Assembly: GCF_000502955.1 (NCBI RefSeq)
Contig: NZ_AYWO01000009.1
Location: 203,311 to 263,329 of the forward strand
DNA from: Mesorhizobium sp. LNHC252B00
Lineage (GTDB): Bacteria > Pseudomonadota > Alphaproteobacteria > Rhizobiales > Rhizobiaceae
Length of the DNA stretch: 60,019 nt
Direction of reading: 5' to 3'
Position numbers and translations under genes: made by a program. Below the pieces are notes generated by a model. The model saw only the letters and a program-made list of their open reading frames with translations. It searched no databases and was not told the DNA's origin. Positions 41,701 to 52,300 of the stretch are shown here, piece after piece. Position 1 is the first letter of the stretch; every line of letters begins with the position of its first letter.

Positions 41701-44700
41701 CCGCGGTGACATCGCTGAAGGTCTGCACCCAGGTCAGGTTGCCCTTGGTCGGCACCGCCCAGACGTCGGTCGTGTTGCCGTCGTAATAATTGTGCCTGTA
41801 GCTGACATAGGGATCCGTGCCGGCAAGCCCGGCATGCGTGCGCTCGGCGATCAGCGCCGAGACGATGTAGGCCGAGGTGTTGGGCGAGAAGAAGCGCTCG
41901 GTCCAGGTCTCGTCGCCACCGACATCGGTGCGGCCATAGTCCTTGAGGCTGGTGACGTTGTTGTAGGCATCGAAGCCCCGCTCGACGCGCAAGTTGCGCG
42001 CGATGTTCTCGGTCAGCGTCGTGTCGGTCGCCGTGTTCTGCACTGTGTAGGGTTTTGTCGCCGCATTGACCGCATAGGTCTCGGCCACCTGCTTGTGCAC
42101 GGTCCCAGTGCCATCCTTCCACACTGTCAGCGCTGGCAGGCCGTAGCTTGCCAGATCCTGCCGATAGGTGGTCTCGATCTTTGAGGCTGCCGTCTCGCCA
42201 TTGGCCAGCGGTTTTGTCTCGACGATCGAGGCAAAGCCCAGGAACTTGCGCGCCGCCGGATCGTACTTGCCGCCGGCATAGGTGTAGGTGGTCACCGCCG
42301 TCTGGCCGCGGCCATCACCGACAGAGAGCTTTGACACCGCATGCACCAGTTGCGGCAGGTAGTTGTTCGTCCAGGTCGACGACGGCGTGTACTCGACCGC
42401 CACCGTCCCTCCCAGCTCCGTCGTGATCTGCTTCACCAGGTTCGGATTGCCGGTGCCGGCATTCGAGATGATCATGCTGGTATAGTTGGTGAAATCCGGC
42501 AGCCCATCGCCGTTGAAGTCGCCGATTACGTCCCCGACTGTTGGAATCGATGCTGGCCGCGGGAGATTGACCGCAGCGTAAGTCGTGGATGAGGAGGGTT
42601 GAAGAGAGTAAACTTTGATCAAACGTGTTTCACCCGGGCCCACAACAACGTTGTCGCTCAGCGTAAAAACATCCGTTTTTCCATCATTGTCAAAATCACC
42701 CAGAATTGCCTTGCCGCCAAGAATATTGGCGGTAGCTGTGAAGCTTTTAAAACCAACGCCGGTCGACAGATATACGGTGATCTCGTCGGCGCTTGATCTA
42801 TACCTGGCAACGTCAGTCGCACCGTCGCCGTTGAGGTCCGCAAAGACGCAGGAGCCAGGATTCGAGACTGTGTCAAACTGGCAATTTATGTTGAAGGCAG
42901 TTCCGCCTGCTTGCCATTTGCCGCTGGAAAGGACGCCCTTTTTGAGGGTGGTACTCACAATGAACAAGGGTTGTTGCTTGCCATTGCCGAGAAAATCACC
43001 AACGCCCATGCTGGTGTCGGTGAATGTGGTGCGTTTCTCGAGAGTATCGATTCCGTCGCCATTCGTGTCAGCCGCGAATGACGGATTTGCGGGAAGAGTG
43101 GAAACATTGCTGTAGCTTGGCAAACTGCTGCACAGGGCCTCATAGCCCACAGGCGCTGGGCTGCATGCAACAGTTGTCATCGCGAGATTGGCGTCCGGCA
43201 GCACCAGCGAAGGGGTCGCTGAGTAAGTGTAAGTGCAAACCTCCCCATTATCACGCGTGCTATGACAGGAAGCTGTTTTCGTATTCTGATACTGGGCAAA
43301 ATCCATCGCGTTCTTGGTCGCCAGGAAGCGTCCAGGACCCAAGACGGTCAACACAGAGCTACCTTTCGGTGTAAGATCGGTGCCGAGTGATGACGTCGTT
43401 GTTGAAGTTGTACTGCCAAACAAACTTGCTACGTCAAAAGGCACACCATTGCTGCCGAATTTTATTATTCTTTTGTAGTGTTGTGTCTTCTTCGACGTCA
43501 ATACTTCGTGATCTCCGGTCGATCCTCCTCCTCCGTTGGTGGTTGTTGTCGTCGTCTCAGCATATTCGCAACAAAGTTCATCTCGACCGTCGAAGTCGAC
43601 ATCGAGGTTTTCTTTTGGATTCGCGTAAGTTGGATTGTCACCAGATGTCGGGATGTGCTCGTAGATCGGCGTGTTGACGGTGGTGTAGTTCCAGCCGGCA
43701 TCCTGATAGGCCATTTGTCCAAGCGATTTCGACGTCCCGCCGCCGATGGTGCCATCGACGGCGATTGTTGCATCGGTGCCGTAGTGGGTGACCTGGGTCA
43801 GCCGTGAGGTGTTGGAAAATGGCGCCTGGTCATAGGTGAGCCTATAGGCGCCGCGCACCGCGCCGCTAACGGTGATGCCAATCGTCTTGATGCGTTGGCT
43901 GGTCAGAGAGATGTCGCGGCCATTGCCCATCAGGATCAGGTCGGGACGGGTCTCGTAGTAGAATTTTACGATGGTGCCGTTGTAGCTGACGCTGTCGGGA
44001 TAGCAGACCGGGCTGGCCGGACAAGTGTAGCTGTATGAAACGCTGTTGCCGTTGGTGTCGGCGACCGAGGTCAGCAGCCAGCGGTAGCTCATGGCAAGGT
44101 CATAGGCCGGCGTGCCGGCGGTTGGCGTCAAATTGGCAACCGCCGCTACCGAGCGGAAGGTCGAGACGGTGCCATCCCTGTCGGTCACCCTCCATTCATT
44201 GGTGCTGCTGTTCAGCGCAACGCGGCGGTAGCTCTCGTTCTCGGTCGCATGCGTGCCGCCGGTCGCACACGACGGCGAGACCATCCCGGCAACGCACGCG
44301 ACCACCGCCTGGCCGTCGAGCAGATAGATGTCGTTGGCATCGTAGGCCGGCATGCCATAGCCCGGCGTGGCCCGCTCGATGACATCGAGACCATCGAGCC
44401 CCCATCCATAGCCGAGCCAGCCCTGATAAAGGCCACCAAGCTTGCTCTTGCGGGATGAGTTATAGTTCAGCGCGATCTGCGGCTCGATGCCATGGAAGGC
44501 AGGCACATCGATGCCGATGGAATAGCCCAGATTGCCGTTACCCGAACTCTTCGGCAGATCAACCTTCGGCGTGCCAATGGCTTCTGGATCGCCGCTGGTC
44601 GTGGTCGCCAGCGTAGTTGCAACGGCCGGCGCCTCGGGGGCGGCCTCCGTGTCGGTCGTCTTGGCCGCCTTGCCGCTGCTCTTGGCATCCGCAGCCTTGG

Positions 44701-45028
44701 TATCTGTCGCCTTGGCATCCACCGGCTTGGCGCCAACCTTGGCCGCCGCATCCGGGCTGTCGGTTGCCGCACTTGATGCTGCATCTCCCGCCGTCGGCGC
44801 CGCAGTGCCCGACGCTGGCGTGCCACCTGCCGGCTGTGCGCCTGATCCCAGTGCCGCGCCGCCATTCCCGAAGCCGGCAGCAGATGTTTCTGTAGCCGCG
44901 GAAGAGCCCCGGCTCTCCTGCGCGAACACTACTATCCCTGCACTTCCGCTAATATAAGAGACAGCAGAAATATCCGCGCCCACAACACTCAAGGCAAGCA
45001 CTGCGGCGCCAACAAGAAACCGTTTCAT
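38759..45028 (-). CDS. SpvB/VCBS/RHS-repeat polymorphic toxin
   Basis: A 2089-residue secreted protein. Approximate order: Sec-type signal (1-36), Ala/Thr-rich low-complexity linker (40-150), SpvB-like domain (165-420, [20 protein letters not shown]), FG-GAP/VCBS-type calcium repeats (690-880; [35 protein letters not shown]), many YD/RHS repeats (1130-1800) and the RHS core end ([33 protein letters not shown], to about 1882). The variable tip (1883-2089) is AT-richer and ends with [14 protein letters not shown] and [13 protein letters not shown]. This tip is a probable RNase-type toxin, possibly BECR fold, but I cannot assign it. A strong GGGGGA site precedes the ATG. It lies near a type II secretion system and just before an immunity candidate. 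Confidence 0.9.
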   Translation of the reverse strand: MKRFLVGAAVLALSVVGADISAVSYISGSAGIVVFAQESRGSSAATETSAAGFGNGGAALGSGAQPAGGTPASGTAAPTAGDAASSAATDSPDAAAKVGAKPVDAKATDTKAADAKSSGKAAKTTDTEAAPEAPAVATTLATTTSGDPEAIGTPKVDLPKSSGNGNLGYSIGIDVPAFHGIEPQIALNYNSSRKSKLGGLYQGWLGYGWGLDGLDVIERATPGYGMPAYDANDIYLLDGQAVVACVAGMVSPSCATGGTHATENESYRRVALNSSTNEWRVTDRDGTVSTFRSVAAVANLTPTAGTPAYDLAMSYRWLLTSVADTNGNSVSYSYTCPASPVCYPDSVSYNGTIVKFYYETRPDLILMGNGRDISLTSQRIKTIGITVSGAVRGAYRLTYDQAPFSNTSRLTQVTHYGTDATIAVDGTIGGGTSKSLGQMAYQDAGWNYTTVNTPIYEHIPTSGDNPTYANPKENLDVDFDGRDELCCEYAETTTTTTNGGGGSTGDHEVLTSKKTQHYKRIIKFGSNGVPFDVASLFGSTTSTTTSSLGTDLTPKGSSVLTVLGPGRFLATKNAMDFAQYQNTKTASCHSTRDNGEVCTYTYSATPSLVLPDANLAMTTVACSPAPVGYEALCSSLPSYSNVSTLPANPSFAADTNGDGIDTLEKRTTFTDTSMGVGDFLGNGKQQPLFIVSTTLKKGVLSSGKWQAGGTAFNINCQFDTVSNPGSCVFADLNGDGATDVARYRSSADEITVYLSTGVGFKSFTATANILGGKAILGDFDNDGKTDVFTLSDNVVVGPGETRLIKVYSLQPSSSTTYAAVNLPRPASIPTVGDVIGDFNGDGLPDFTNYTSMIISNAGTGNPNLVKQITTELGGTVAVEYTPSSTWTNNYLPQLVHAVSKLSVGDGRGQTAVTTYTYAGGKYDPAARKFLGFASIVETKPLANGETAASKIETTYRQDLASYGLPALTVWKDGTGTVHKQVAETYAVNAATKPYTVQNTATDTTLTENIARNLRVERGFDAYNNVTSLKDYGRTDVGGDETWTERFFSPNTSAYIVSALIAERTHAGLAGTDPYVSYRHNYYDGNTTDVWAVPTKGNLTWVQTFSDVTAGKTVNQYFAYDAYGNRTAAIDGVGNRTEWDYGTTYHIFPITERAPRYFATGGQPADTRFVSTAAYNAVCGLPMTKTDPNGIVRTFAYDAFCRPYQVSQNVLGAYVRTQFFNEGNPAAQALVKYTPLPNGAGEDFIVSYYDGLGRVYRVEAPGETAAGARRVVETDYDGRSNVLRTAFPRFVGEAAQWTTNFYDWADRLTKTVNPDASQRSYLNELATAAATTPRLNAVTTTDELGHQTRTAWSAHGDIAGVVRDFAGLQLADIRTFDLLGRLIGVTDPGGSTWTYTYDMLGNRLSASDPDLGTWTYVYDAANRLVSQADARGTVTTLSYDQMDRLTLKTATAPGGGPVTLTQNTHDQAASGYYNIGQLTRSENAAAVQLYNYDGLGKVARQDATIAGITNTTFNVHDGSGQNVYVQYFPVQLDFGSNTNHLQYTAGNRLYSAPGFITSTIYEADGQTKEITYANGVKTSFTYSPTRRWLTRITNAFGASMLMDRQFTRDALGRITNIVGAAPPGSWNYVYDNADRLVSSDNLGDNTLDETFAYAANDNMISRTRVAGTYVYPSASAARPHAPVSVGANAMAYDANGNLTSDGSRTLVWDEANRLKTVTRASNTVNLAYGPDGARARKSSSFATTLYPDANVEINPAIPGAEVYTRYPHPDIKVVGTTKYFLHREHLASVRQVTDMSGTVVDGTSYATYGESLNTGFQTQKNYVGERFDAETGLLYLNARYMDPVLGRFISPDDWDPTKEGVGTNRYAYSQNDPVNKSDRNGHGWESLFGGGGIFSGGPGAVAARGYIGNQADISGHAGVDAAVNTGKAIVSATPVGDLQSIYEGVKEKDKGKIGLGVAGLALSVALPEEKIGAALVENGLKAVVKETPLLLNPSIKITAKGLKHTVDRHTINSISKYADKSKFSNGEDVESLIDLATQQKATVQPNGNFVRTLDVNRDIGVDRSTGQPTSVMSVVTNPKGELVTAFPGRP

Positions 45029-45146
45029 GAGTCCCCCAAGCCAAGTTGCCTATCGGTACTCATCTTTCATTTTGGGAATACGACGCCAAACTGTAATAGG
45101 ATACTTATCAACAGAGTTATTTGTGGAACGACGCTGAGGACCCAGC

Positions 45147-45995
45147 TCAACCCGTAGATCCCAGTATGATGCGTGCCAGTTCCGATGGATTCTCCACCGC
45201 TGAAAAGTGCCCAGTGTTCTTGAGTGTGAACATGCGCGCGTTGGGAAGCAGTGCCCGGGTCCGCTCGCGCTCGTCGGGGCGCGACCAATCGCTGTCGCCA
45301 TAGATGAGCGTTACGGGTGCAGAGACGAGCCGATACCGGTCCCGCGCCGCGGACCAGGATCGCCAGCCTGCGAGCACCTTGCGTGCGATGCGCTTGTATC
45401 CAGGGCGCTTCGCGACGCGGCCGAACTCGGCAAGAAGGTCGGAAGGAAGCTTGCGCGGATCGTGATATCCCCCGCCCATGATCTTGCCGAGTACCATCTG
45501 GTTTTCCATCCAGGCATTGAATGGGCCTAGAACTGGGACTTGCAGACTTCCGATGATGAAATTCGCGAGCCAGTTGCCACGTCGGAGTCCATCTCCGTAA
45601 CGGGTTTCGTAGTCATAGGGATTGCTGGCGAAGACGCGCTTGACCCGTTGCGGAATTGCGGCCGCGACCGTGAGCGCCAATGCGCCGCCGATCGATTCGC
45701 CCACAAGCGTGACGTCGGTGAGGTTGAGCTTCTCGATGAAGCCGATGACGCCTTGCCTGAAATACGGCTCATCGAAGGGTGCGAGTGGGTCGATCGGCGA
45801 GTGACCGTGTCCAGGGAGATCGATGGCATACACCGTGTACGACTCGGCGAGCAGGGGTGCCAAACCGCGAAAGTACTCGAGCTGCGTGCGGATCGTATGC
45901 ATAAGGACCAATGGTGGCCCATTGCCGGTCTTTTCATAACGCAGAGTAAGCGTGTCCGATATCTGCAGAAGGTTGGGTCTGGGCGAGGTCAGCAT
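45147..45995 (-). CDS. Alpha/beta hydrolase
   Basis: A 282-residue alpha/beta-hydrolase fold enzyme. The nucleophile elbow is GESIGG (Ser about 101), the oxyanion region contains LMHTIRTQ, the acid is probably Asp in YGDSDWSRP, and the His lies in NTGHFSAVENP. No signal peptide is present, so it is cytoplasmic. It follows the ketosynthase gene by 49 bp in the same direction and is likely part of the TetR-controlled unit. The substrate (ester, lactone or thioester) cannot be told. Confidence 0.88.
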   Translation of the reverse strand: MLTSPRPNLLQISDTLTLRYEKTGNGPPLVLMHTIRTQLEYFRGLAPLLAESYTVYAIDLPGHGHSPIDPLAPFDEPYFRQGVIGFIEKLNLTDVTLVGESIGGALALTVAAAIPQRVKRVFASNPYDYETRYGDGLRRGNWLANFIIGSLQVPVLGPFNAWMENQMVLGKIMGGGYHDPRKLPSDLLAEFGRVAKRPGYKRIARKVLAGWRSWSAARDRYRLVSAPVTLIYGDSDWSRPDERERTRALLPNARMFTLKNTGHFSAVENPSELARIILGSTG

Positions 45996-46044
45996 TTCAG
46001 CTCTCTTCTTTGTGTATGTCGGGAATGAGGACAGGTGGTCTCAG

Positions 46045-47334
46045 TCAAGCCGCGCGCCGGCCAGCTTCGTCGTCCCAGCGCCGGAACAAGGCGCTGGCAT
46101 TGACGCCCCCAAAGCCGAAGCCGTTGCAAATCGCGTAATCCATCGCCAATGGCCGGGCTTGGTTTGCGACGAAATCGATACCGTCACCGGCCGGATCGGG
46201 AGCGCTCAAATTGAGAGTGGGCGGGGCTACCTGGTCTCTGAGCGCCAGGATGGTGAAGATCGCGCCAAGCCCACCCGCGGCTCCGAGCAGATGCCCGGTC
46301 GCCGACTTCGTGCCGCTGACGGCGATATTGAAATCCCCGCCGAAGACGCTTTTGATTGCCGCCATCTCTCCGAGATCGCCCACCGGCGTGGAGGTCGCAT
46401 GCGCATTGAGATGACGAACCTCATGCGGCGAGATGCCAGCCTGGGCGATTGCGATCTCGATGGCACGGCGCGCGCCATCGCCATCCTCGGGACCGGAAGT
46501 CACGTGGTGTGCATCCGCCGTCGTGCCATAGCCGACGAGCTCGGCGAGCGGCTTGGCGCCGCGCGCGAGCGCATGGTTCAAATCCTCGATCACCAGCACG
46601 CCGGCTCCTTCGCCCATGACGAAACCGTCGCGTGACGTGTCGAATGGACGAGAGGCTTGATCAGGACGATGATTGAAGGAGGTCGAAAGAGAGCGTGCCG
46701 CTGCAAAACCACCAAGGCTGACGACATTCATGCATGCCTCGGTTCCGCCGCATACGGCGATATCGGCTTCATTGGCGCGGATGAGGCGAGCCGCATCGCC
46801 GATCGCCTGGATGCCGGCCGCGCACGCCGTGACCGGCGCGCCGAGCGGGCCTTTGAAGCCATGGCGGATCGAGATGTGGCCCGCCGCGAGGTTCACCAGG
46901 AAGGATGGCACCGTGAAGGGTGAAAGACGGCGAACACCGCGCTGATCAACCGTTCGCACGGCTTCGGTTATCGCCGGGAAGCCGCCGACCCCCGAAGCGA
47001 TGATCGTCGCCGTACGCAAGCGATCTGTCTGCGACACGGGTGCCCATCTCGCCTGGGCAAGCGCCTCATCCGCAGCCGCCAGTGCGAAGAGGATGAAGCG
47101 ATCCACCCGGCGCTGGTCCTTCGGAGCCAAGATCATATCGGGATCGAAGCCGGACTCGGGGTCTTCTTCCACGCAGGGGACCACGCCGCCGACCTTCGCC
47201 GGCAGGTCGCTCACCATATCGTCCGGAAGCTTCCGGACCCCGGAGCGACCGGCCAGGAGACGCGACCACGACGCCTCGACATTGGCGGCCAGCGGCGTGA
47301 CCGCCCCTACGCCCGTAACCACAATCCGTCGCAT
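46045..47334 (-). CDS. Beta-ketoacyl-ACP synthase II-like (FabF family)
   Basis: A 429-residue condensing enzyme with the full Cys-His-His triad: Cys in VTACAAGIQ, His in NAHATSTPVGD and His in KSATGHLLGAAGG. The C-terminal NGFGFGGVNAS loop is also typical. It elongates acyl chains on acyl carrier protein. No acyl carrier protein gene lies nearby, unlike the housekeeping fabF, so this is an accessory copy linked to a TetR regulator, a hydrolase and an RND pump. The start at 47334 (MRRIVVTGVGAVTPL) matches the family. Confidence 0.92.
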   Translation of the reverse strand: MRRIVVTGVGAVTPLAANVEASWSRLLAGRSGVRKLPDDMVSDLPAKVGGVVPCVEEDPESGFDPDMILAPKDQRRVDRFILFALAAADEALAQARWAPVSQTDRLRTATIIASGVGGFPAITEAVRTVDQRGVRRLSPFTVPSFLVNLAAGHISIRHGFKGPLGAPVTACAAGIQAIGDAARLIRANEADIAVCGGTEACMNVVSLGGFAAARSLSTSFNHRPDQASRPFDTSRDGFVMGEGAGVLVIEDLNHALARGAKPLAELVGYGTTADAHHVTSGPEDGDGARRAIEIAIAQAGISPHEVRHLNAHATSTPVGDLGEMAAIKSVFGGDFNIAVSGTKSATGHLLGAAGGLGAIFTILALRDQVAPPTLNLSAPDPAGDGIDFVANQARPLAMDYAICNGFGFGGVNASALFRRWDDEAGRRAA

Positions 47335-47380
47335 CCATTCTCCTATGGCTTGGGCGTGTCGGTCGCGCTGTGCATGCCCT

Positions 47381-47971
47381 TCAAGCCGCGACTGCTTTGC
47401 GCACTTGATCGGTCGCCGCATCGAGAAAGGCCTTTGCGAGGTCCGGGTCGTTGACCGCGCGCGAGAGGACGACCGCACCGACCATCATCGAGAGAATGGC
47501 CCTGGCCTTGCCGCTGGGCTGCGCGCCGCCGGCCTCGCCGACCCATGGTCCCAACATCTTGAGGTATTCCCTGATTCCGGATTCGAACGATGCTTTGACG
47601 TCGCTCCCCTGCCTGGCAGCATCCGAGCCGAGGGCAACAACCGGACAGCCGTCCATCTTTTCTTCGCGATGCCCCGTGCTGAGATAAAGGTCGATCACCG
47701 CGCCAAGCGGATCCTCCGGTTTCGCAGCGATAGCACCCGACCATCTGCTGGTCGCATGTTCCATCGCCCGGCTAGATGCCTGTGCCGCCAAGTCCTCCTT
47801 CGATGCGAACTGCTTGTAGAAAGCGCCTTGGGTCAGCCCGGCGCCCTTCATCAGATCCTTGAGGCCGATGCCGTCGAAGCCGTGCTCCCGAAAGAGCCGG
47901 CTGGCCACATCGATCACGGTTTGCCGGTTCTGCTCAGCCTGAACGCGACTTACGCGCATCATCATCTCCAT
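47381..47971 (-). CDS. TetR-family regulator of divergent RND pump and FabF unit
   Basis: A 196-residue repressor. The N-terminal helix-turn-helix (about 10-60; RQTVIDVASRLFREHGFDGI, LKDLMKGAGLTQGAFYKQF) is a textbook TetR domain of the AcrR/NemR type. The C-terminal ligand domain is variable. The first codons lie 4 bp from a perfect TAGATT-N8-AATCTA palindrome, so the gene is probably autorepressed. It is divergent from the RND efflux genes. Confidence 0.93.
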   Translation of the reverse strand: MEMMMRVSRVQAEQNRQTVIDVASRLFREHGFDGIGLKDLMKGAGLTQGAFYKQFASKEDLAAQASSRAMEHATSRWSGAIAAKPEDPLGAVIDLYLSTGHREEKMDGCPVVALGSDAARQGSDVKASFESGIREYLKMLGPWVGEAGGAQPSGKARAILSMMVGAVVLSRAVNDPDLAKAFLDAATDQVRKAVAA

Positions 47972-47974
47972 ATT

Positions 47975-48023
47975 TAGATTGCGTCCAAAATCTATATGTC
48001 AGTTAGAGACCGAACGCAATCTA
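47975..48023. promoter_or_regulatory. Two tandem TetR operators by the TetR start
   Basis: Site 1 (47975-47994) is TAGATT-GCGTCCAA-AATCTA. Site 2 (48004-48023) is TAGAGA-CCGAACGC-AATCTA. Both have the same 8-bp spacer, and they start 29 bp apart. Site 1 is a perfect 6-bp inverted repeat. Confidence 0.8.
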
Positions 48024-48100
48024 TCAAGAGGAGATGCGGGACGGATGCTCGCCACGTGAGCGGTGTGGCGGTTTGTCGCGGACCGAATATGTCTCCTTTT

Positions 48101-48147
48101 TAGATTGCGCTCGAAATCTAAATGGTATAGAGTTCGACCACAATCTA
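48101..48147. promoter_or_regulatory. Two tandem TetR operators by the RND promoter
   Basis: Site 3 (48101-48120) is TAGATT-GCGCTCGA-AATCTA. Site 4 (48128-48147) is TAGAGT-TCGACCAC-AATCTA. They start 27 bp apart, mirroring the pair beside the TetR gene. Confidence 0.8.
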
Positions 48148-48201
48148 ACAAGGGGGATACGAAGATGGTCCGCAGAATCTCGGGCGACGCAGGACACAGC
48201 A

Positions 48202-48221
48202 TAGAGAATGAACGCAATCTA
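48202..48221. promoter_or_regulatory. Fifth TetR operator-like site
   Basis: TAGAGA-ATGAACGC-AATCTA, the same form as sites 2 and 4. It lies 22 bp before the ATG at 48243, which argues that the RND adaptor starts there and not at 48165. Confidence 0.65.
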
Positions 48222-48242
48222 TTTCGACGTAAGGCGATGGGC

Positions 48243-49370
48243 ATGAAAAAGAGACCGGTTATTATGCTGGGTGCGATCCTGATCGCGGGGTCAGGGTTGA
48301 TCGCGGTGTCAGCGGCGACGGCATTCGCCACATTTGCCAGTTCCGCGCAGGAAGCTTCCGCCTCGACCGACCCGAGGCAGGAGCCGCCCGTCGTCAGGCT
48401 GGCGACGGCAGCGCAAGTGAGCGGTTCCGAACGCAGCTTCACGGGCATCATAGGGGCCAGGGTGGAGAGCAATCTCGGCTTCCGCGTTCCTGGCAAGATC
48501 ATCGAACGGCTCGTGAATGTCGGTCAGCAGGTAAAAGCCGGTCAGCCGTTGATGCGGATCGATGACACCGACCTTCGTCTCGCGCTCACTGCAAAGCATA
48601 ATGCCGTTGTCGCCGCGCGTGCGATCGTCGCCCAGACCGAGCCGGATGAACGGCGATACGCCAATCTGCTGAAAGACGGATGGGTCCCCCGGCAGCGGTA
48701 CGAGCAGGCGAAGGCCGCAATGGATACCGCCACGGCCCAGCTCGCCGCCGCCGAAGCGGAAGCGAAGGTCGCGGAGAATGAGGCGACCTATGCGGTCCTG
48801 GTCGCGGATGCCGATGGAACAGTGGTCGATACGCTTGGCGAGCCTGGTCAGGTCGCCTCTGCCGGCCAGGCGGTGGTTCGTGTCGCCCAGGCCGGCCCCC
48901 GCGAAGCTGTGGTCGCACTTCCCGAAACGATCCGGCCGGCGATCGGCTCCGCGGCCGAGGCCAGCGTCTACGGGGGTGATGAGCAACGCCACGCGGCACA
49001 TCTGCGACAATTGTCCAACTCCGCCGATGCCCAGACCCGCACCTATGAGGCCCGCTATGTGCTTGACGGTGAGGCAGCGGCAGCGCCGCTTGGCGCGACG
49101 GTAACCATTCGCCTTGCAACCCAGGCAAGTCAGCCGGAAGTCCAGGTGCCGCTTGGGGCAGTGCTCGACGACGGCAAGAAGACAGGCGTTTGGGTCTTGG
49201 ACAACGGCACGTCGACCGTACACTTTCAACCGGTCAAGCTTGTTCGTGTGACCGGCGAATCCGCCGTGATCTCCGGATTGGGTTCCAGCGATCAGATTGT
49301 CTCGCTCGGCGCTCATCTTCTGCAGGAGGGCGCTCGCGTCAGGACTGCTTCCGAAAGCGGGAGCAACTGA
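48243..49370 (+). CDS. RND efflux periplasmic adaptor (MFP/HlyD family)
   Basis: A 375-residue adaptor with an N-terminal hydrophobic signal or anchor (MKKRPVIMLGAILIAGSGLI). The lipoyl/barrel-sandwich hybrid region (GFRVPGKIIERLVNVGQQVK) flanks a helical hairpin (about 100-170), followed by beta-barrel domains. It bridges the inner-membrane pump to an outer-membrane channel, which is not encoded here. An ATG at 48165 with AGGGGGA would add 26 residues, but an operator-like site then falls inside the coding part. It ends 2 bp before the pump gene. Confidence 0.9.
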   Translation: MKKRPVIMLGAILIAGSGLIAVSAATAFATFASSAQEASASTDPRQEPPVVRLATAAQVSGSERSFTGIIGARVESNLGFRVPGKIIERLVNVGQQVKAGQPLMRIDDTDLRLALTAKHNAVVAARAIVAQTEPDERRYANLLKDGWVPRQRYEQAKAAMDTATAQLAAAEAEAKVAENEATYAVLVADADGTVVDTLGEPGQVASAGQAVVRVAQAGPREAVVALPETIRPAIGSAAEASVYGGDEQRHAAHLRQLSNSADAQTRTYEARYVLDGEAAAAPLGATVTIRLATQASQPEVQVPLGAVLDDGKKTGVWVLDNGTSTVHFQPVKLVRVTGESAVISGLGSSDQIVSLGAHLLQEGARVRTASESGSN

Positions 49371-49372
49371 CG

Positions 49373-52300
49373 ATGAACCTCAATCTTTCAGCGATCGCCG
49401 TTCGCGAACGCGCCGTCACCCTGTTCTTCATCCTCCTGCTCGTGGCGGCTGGCGCCTACGCGTTCCTTATGCTCGGGCGGGCGGAGGATCCCAACTTCAC
49501 CATCAAGACCCTGACGGTCACGACGGCATGGCCGGGCGCGACGGCCCGCGAGATGCAGGACCTTGTCGCCGAGCCGTTGGAGAAGCGGCTTCAGGAGCTC
49601 ACCTGGTACGATCGGGTCGAGACGACCACGCGGCCGGGATACGCCTATATGACGGTCACGCTGAAGGACAGCACGCCGCCATCCGCCGTGCAGGAAGAAT
49701 TTTACCAGGCCCGCAAGAAGCTCGGGGATGAAGCCCGCAACCTGCCGCCCGGCGTCTACGGCCCCTTCGTCAACGACGAATATTCGGATGTGAGCTTCGC
49801 CCTTTATGCGCTGAAGGCAAAAGGCATGCCGATGCGTGAGCTGGCCAGGCAGGCCGAGACCATTCGCCAGGATCTTCTGCACGTGCCTGGCGTCAAGAAG
49901 ATCAACATCCTCGGTGAACGTCCGGAGCAGATATTCGTCGAGTTTTCCTATGCCAAGCTGGCAACCCTCGGCGTGTCCGCACAAGATATCGTTGCGGCCT
50001 TGCAAAGACAGAACACCGTCACGCCGGCGGGCTCGATCGATACTCAGGGGCCGCAGGTCTTCATCAGGCTCAACGGCGCTTATGACGGTGTCCAGGCTAT
50101 CGCCGACACGCCGATCGTTGCCGGGGGGCGGACGCTGAAGCTTTCCGACGTTGCACAGGTCCGCCGCGGCTACGAGGACCCTCCCACCTATCTCATCCGA
50201 CGCCAGGGCGAGCCCACCATCATGCTCGCGGCCGTTATGCAGGAGGGTTGGGACGGTCGCGCGCTCGGCAAGGCGCTGGAGGACAGGACGGCGGCCATCG
50301 CACGGACATTGCCGCTTGGGATAACGCTCGACAAGGTGTCCGACCAGGCCGTCAACATCACCTCGGCGGTCGACGAGTTCATGTTGAAGTTCGCGATGGC
50401 GCTCGGCGTCGTGCTGCTGATCAGCCTGCTCAGCATGGGCTGGCGCGTCGGCATCGTCGTGGCGGCCGCCGTCCCGCTGACGCTTGCCGCCGTGTTCCTC
50501 ATCATGCTGGAGACCGGCCGGTTCTTCGATCGCATCACGCTCGGCGCCCTCATCCTGGCGCTCGGTCTTCTCGTGGACGACGCCATCATCGCCATCGAGG
50601 TGATGGTGGTGAAGATGGAAGAAGGCATGGATCGCATCAAGGCGGCGGCCTACGCCTGGAGCCATACCGCGGCGCCGATGCTGTCGGGAACGCTCGTGAC
50701 GATCGCTGGGTTCCTGCCCGTGGGCTTCGCACGCTCGACGGCCGGCGAGTACGCCGGCAACATCTTCTGGGTCGTGGGGTTCGCTCTCATCGTCTCCTGG
50801 ATCGTCGCGGTGGTCTTCACGCCCTACCTTGGCGTCAAGATGCTGCCCGCGATCAAACCGGTCGAAGGCGGCGTTCACGCCATATACGACACACCGAACT
50901 ATCGGCGCCTACGGCGGCTCATCATCTTTGCCGTGCGCCACAAGTTCGTGACCTGCGGTGTCGTCGCCATCGTCTTCGCGCTCTCGGTTGTCGGCATGGG
51001 CAGCCTGAAACAGCAATTCTTCCCGACATCCGACCGCCCCGAAGTACTGGTCGAGGTTCGCCTGCCGGAAGGCACCAGCATGGAGACCACGACCGCCACA
51101 GTGGAGAAGCTGGAGCACTGGCTGGACGGCCAGCCCGAAGCCAAGATCGTGACGAGCTACGTCGGTCAGGGCGCTCCGCGCTTTTTCTTCGCCATGGCGC
51201 CGGAACTGCCTGATCCCGCCTTTGCCAAGATCGTCGTGCTGACCCCGGACGCCGAGGCGCGCGAGGCGTTGAAGCACCGGCTCCGGGAGGCGGTATCGCA
51301 GGGGCTCGCTCCCGAGGCCAATGTGCGCGTCACACAGCTTGTGTTCGGACCCTACACACCGTTTCCTGTCGAGTTCCGGGTCATCGGGCCTGATCCCGCG
51401 CAACTCTATAGCATCTCCGAGAACGCCCTCACTATCATGCGGGGCGTCCCGGACGTGCGACAGGCCAATCGCGACTGGGGCAACCGCACGCCCGTACTGC
51501 GCTTCATCCCTGACCAGGATCGGCTGAACCTCATCGGGCTGTCGCCTGCGGAGGTGGCCCAGCAGCTGCAGTTCCTGCTCACCGGCATTCCCGTCACGCA
51601 GGTCCGCGAGGACATTCGCAATGTCCCGATCGTGGCGCGCAGCGCTGGGGCTGAGCGGCTGGATCCGTCGCGTCTGGCGGATTTCTCGCTGATGAGCCGG
51701 GACGGCCGCCAGATTCCACTCGACCAGATCGGTCATTCGGAGGTCCGTCTTGAAGAGCCGATCCTGAAGCGCCGCGATCGTCTGCCGGTTATTACGGTCC
51801 GCTCGGACATCAATGAGGCAACGCAGCCTCCAGAGGTCTCCAAGCAGGTCATGACGGCCCTGCAGCCGCTGATCGCTTCCCTTCCGGCCGGCTATCGCAT
51901 CGAAATGGGTGGATCAATCGAGGAGGCGACCAAGGCCAACACTGCTTTGGGCAAGATCTTCCCGGCCATGATCGCCGCCATGCTGATCGTCATCATGCTG
52001 CAGGTACGATCCTTCTCGACGATGTTCATGGTAGTGCTGACGGCACCGCTTGGGCTCGTCGGCGTCGTGCCGATGTTGCTCACCTTCAACCAGCCTTTCG
52101 GGTTCAACGCCATTCTGGGCCTCATAGGACTGGCCGGCATCTTGATGCGCAATACGCTGATCCTGACGGAACAGATCAAGGAGAACCGTGCTGCCGGTCT
52201 TGACGACTATCACGCCGTCATCGAGGCCACCGTGCAACGCACGAGGCCCGTCATCCTGACCGCTCTCGCCGCCGTGCTGGCCTTCATCCCCCTTACGCAC

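Noticed and set aside
48165..48242. Longer N-terminus for the RND adaptor starting at 48165
   Set aside because: It has a good AGGGGGA site, but it would place an operator-like repeat inside the gene and put about 26 charged residues before the signal. It is kept as an alternative only.
49388..50878. 496-codon minus-strand frame opposite the RND pump
   Set aside because: The composition is a shadow (Arg, Asp, His rich) and the pump frame carries all family motifs.
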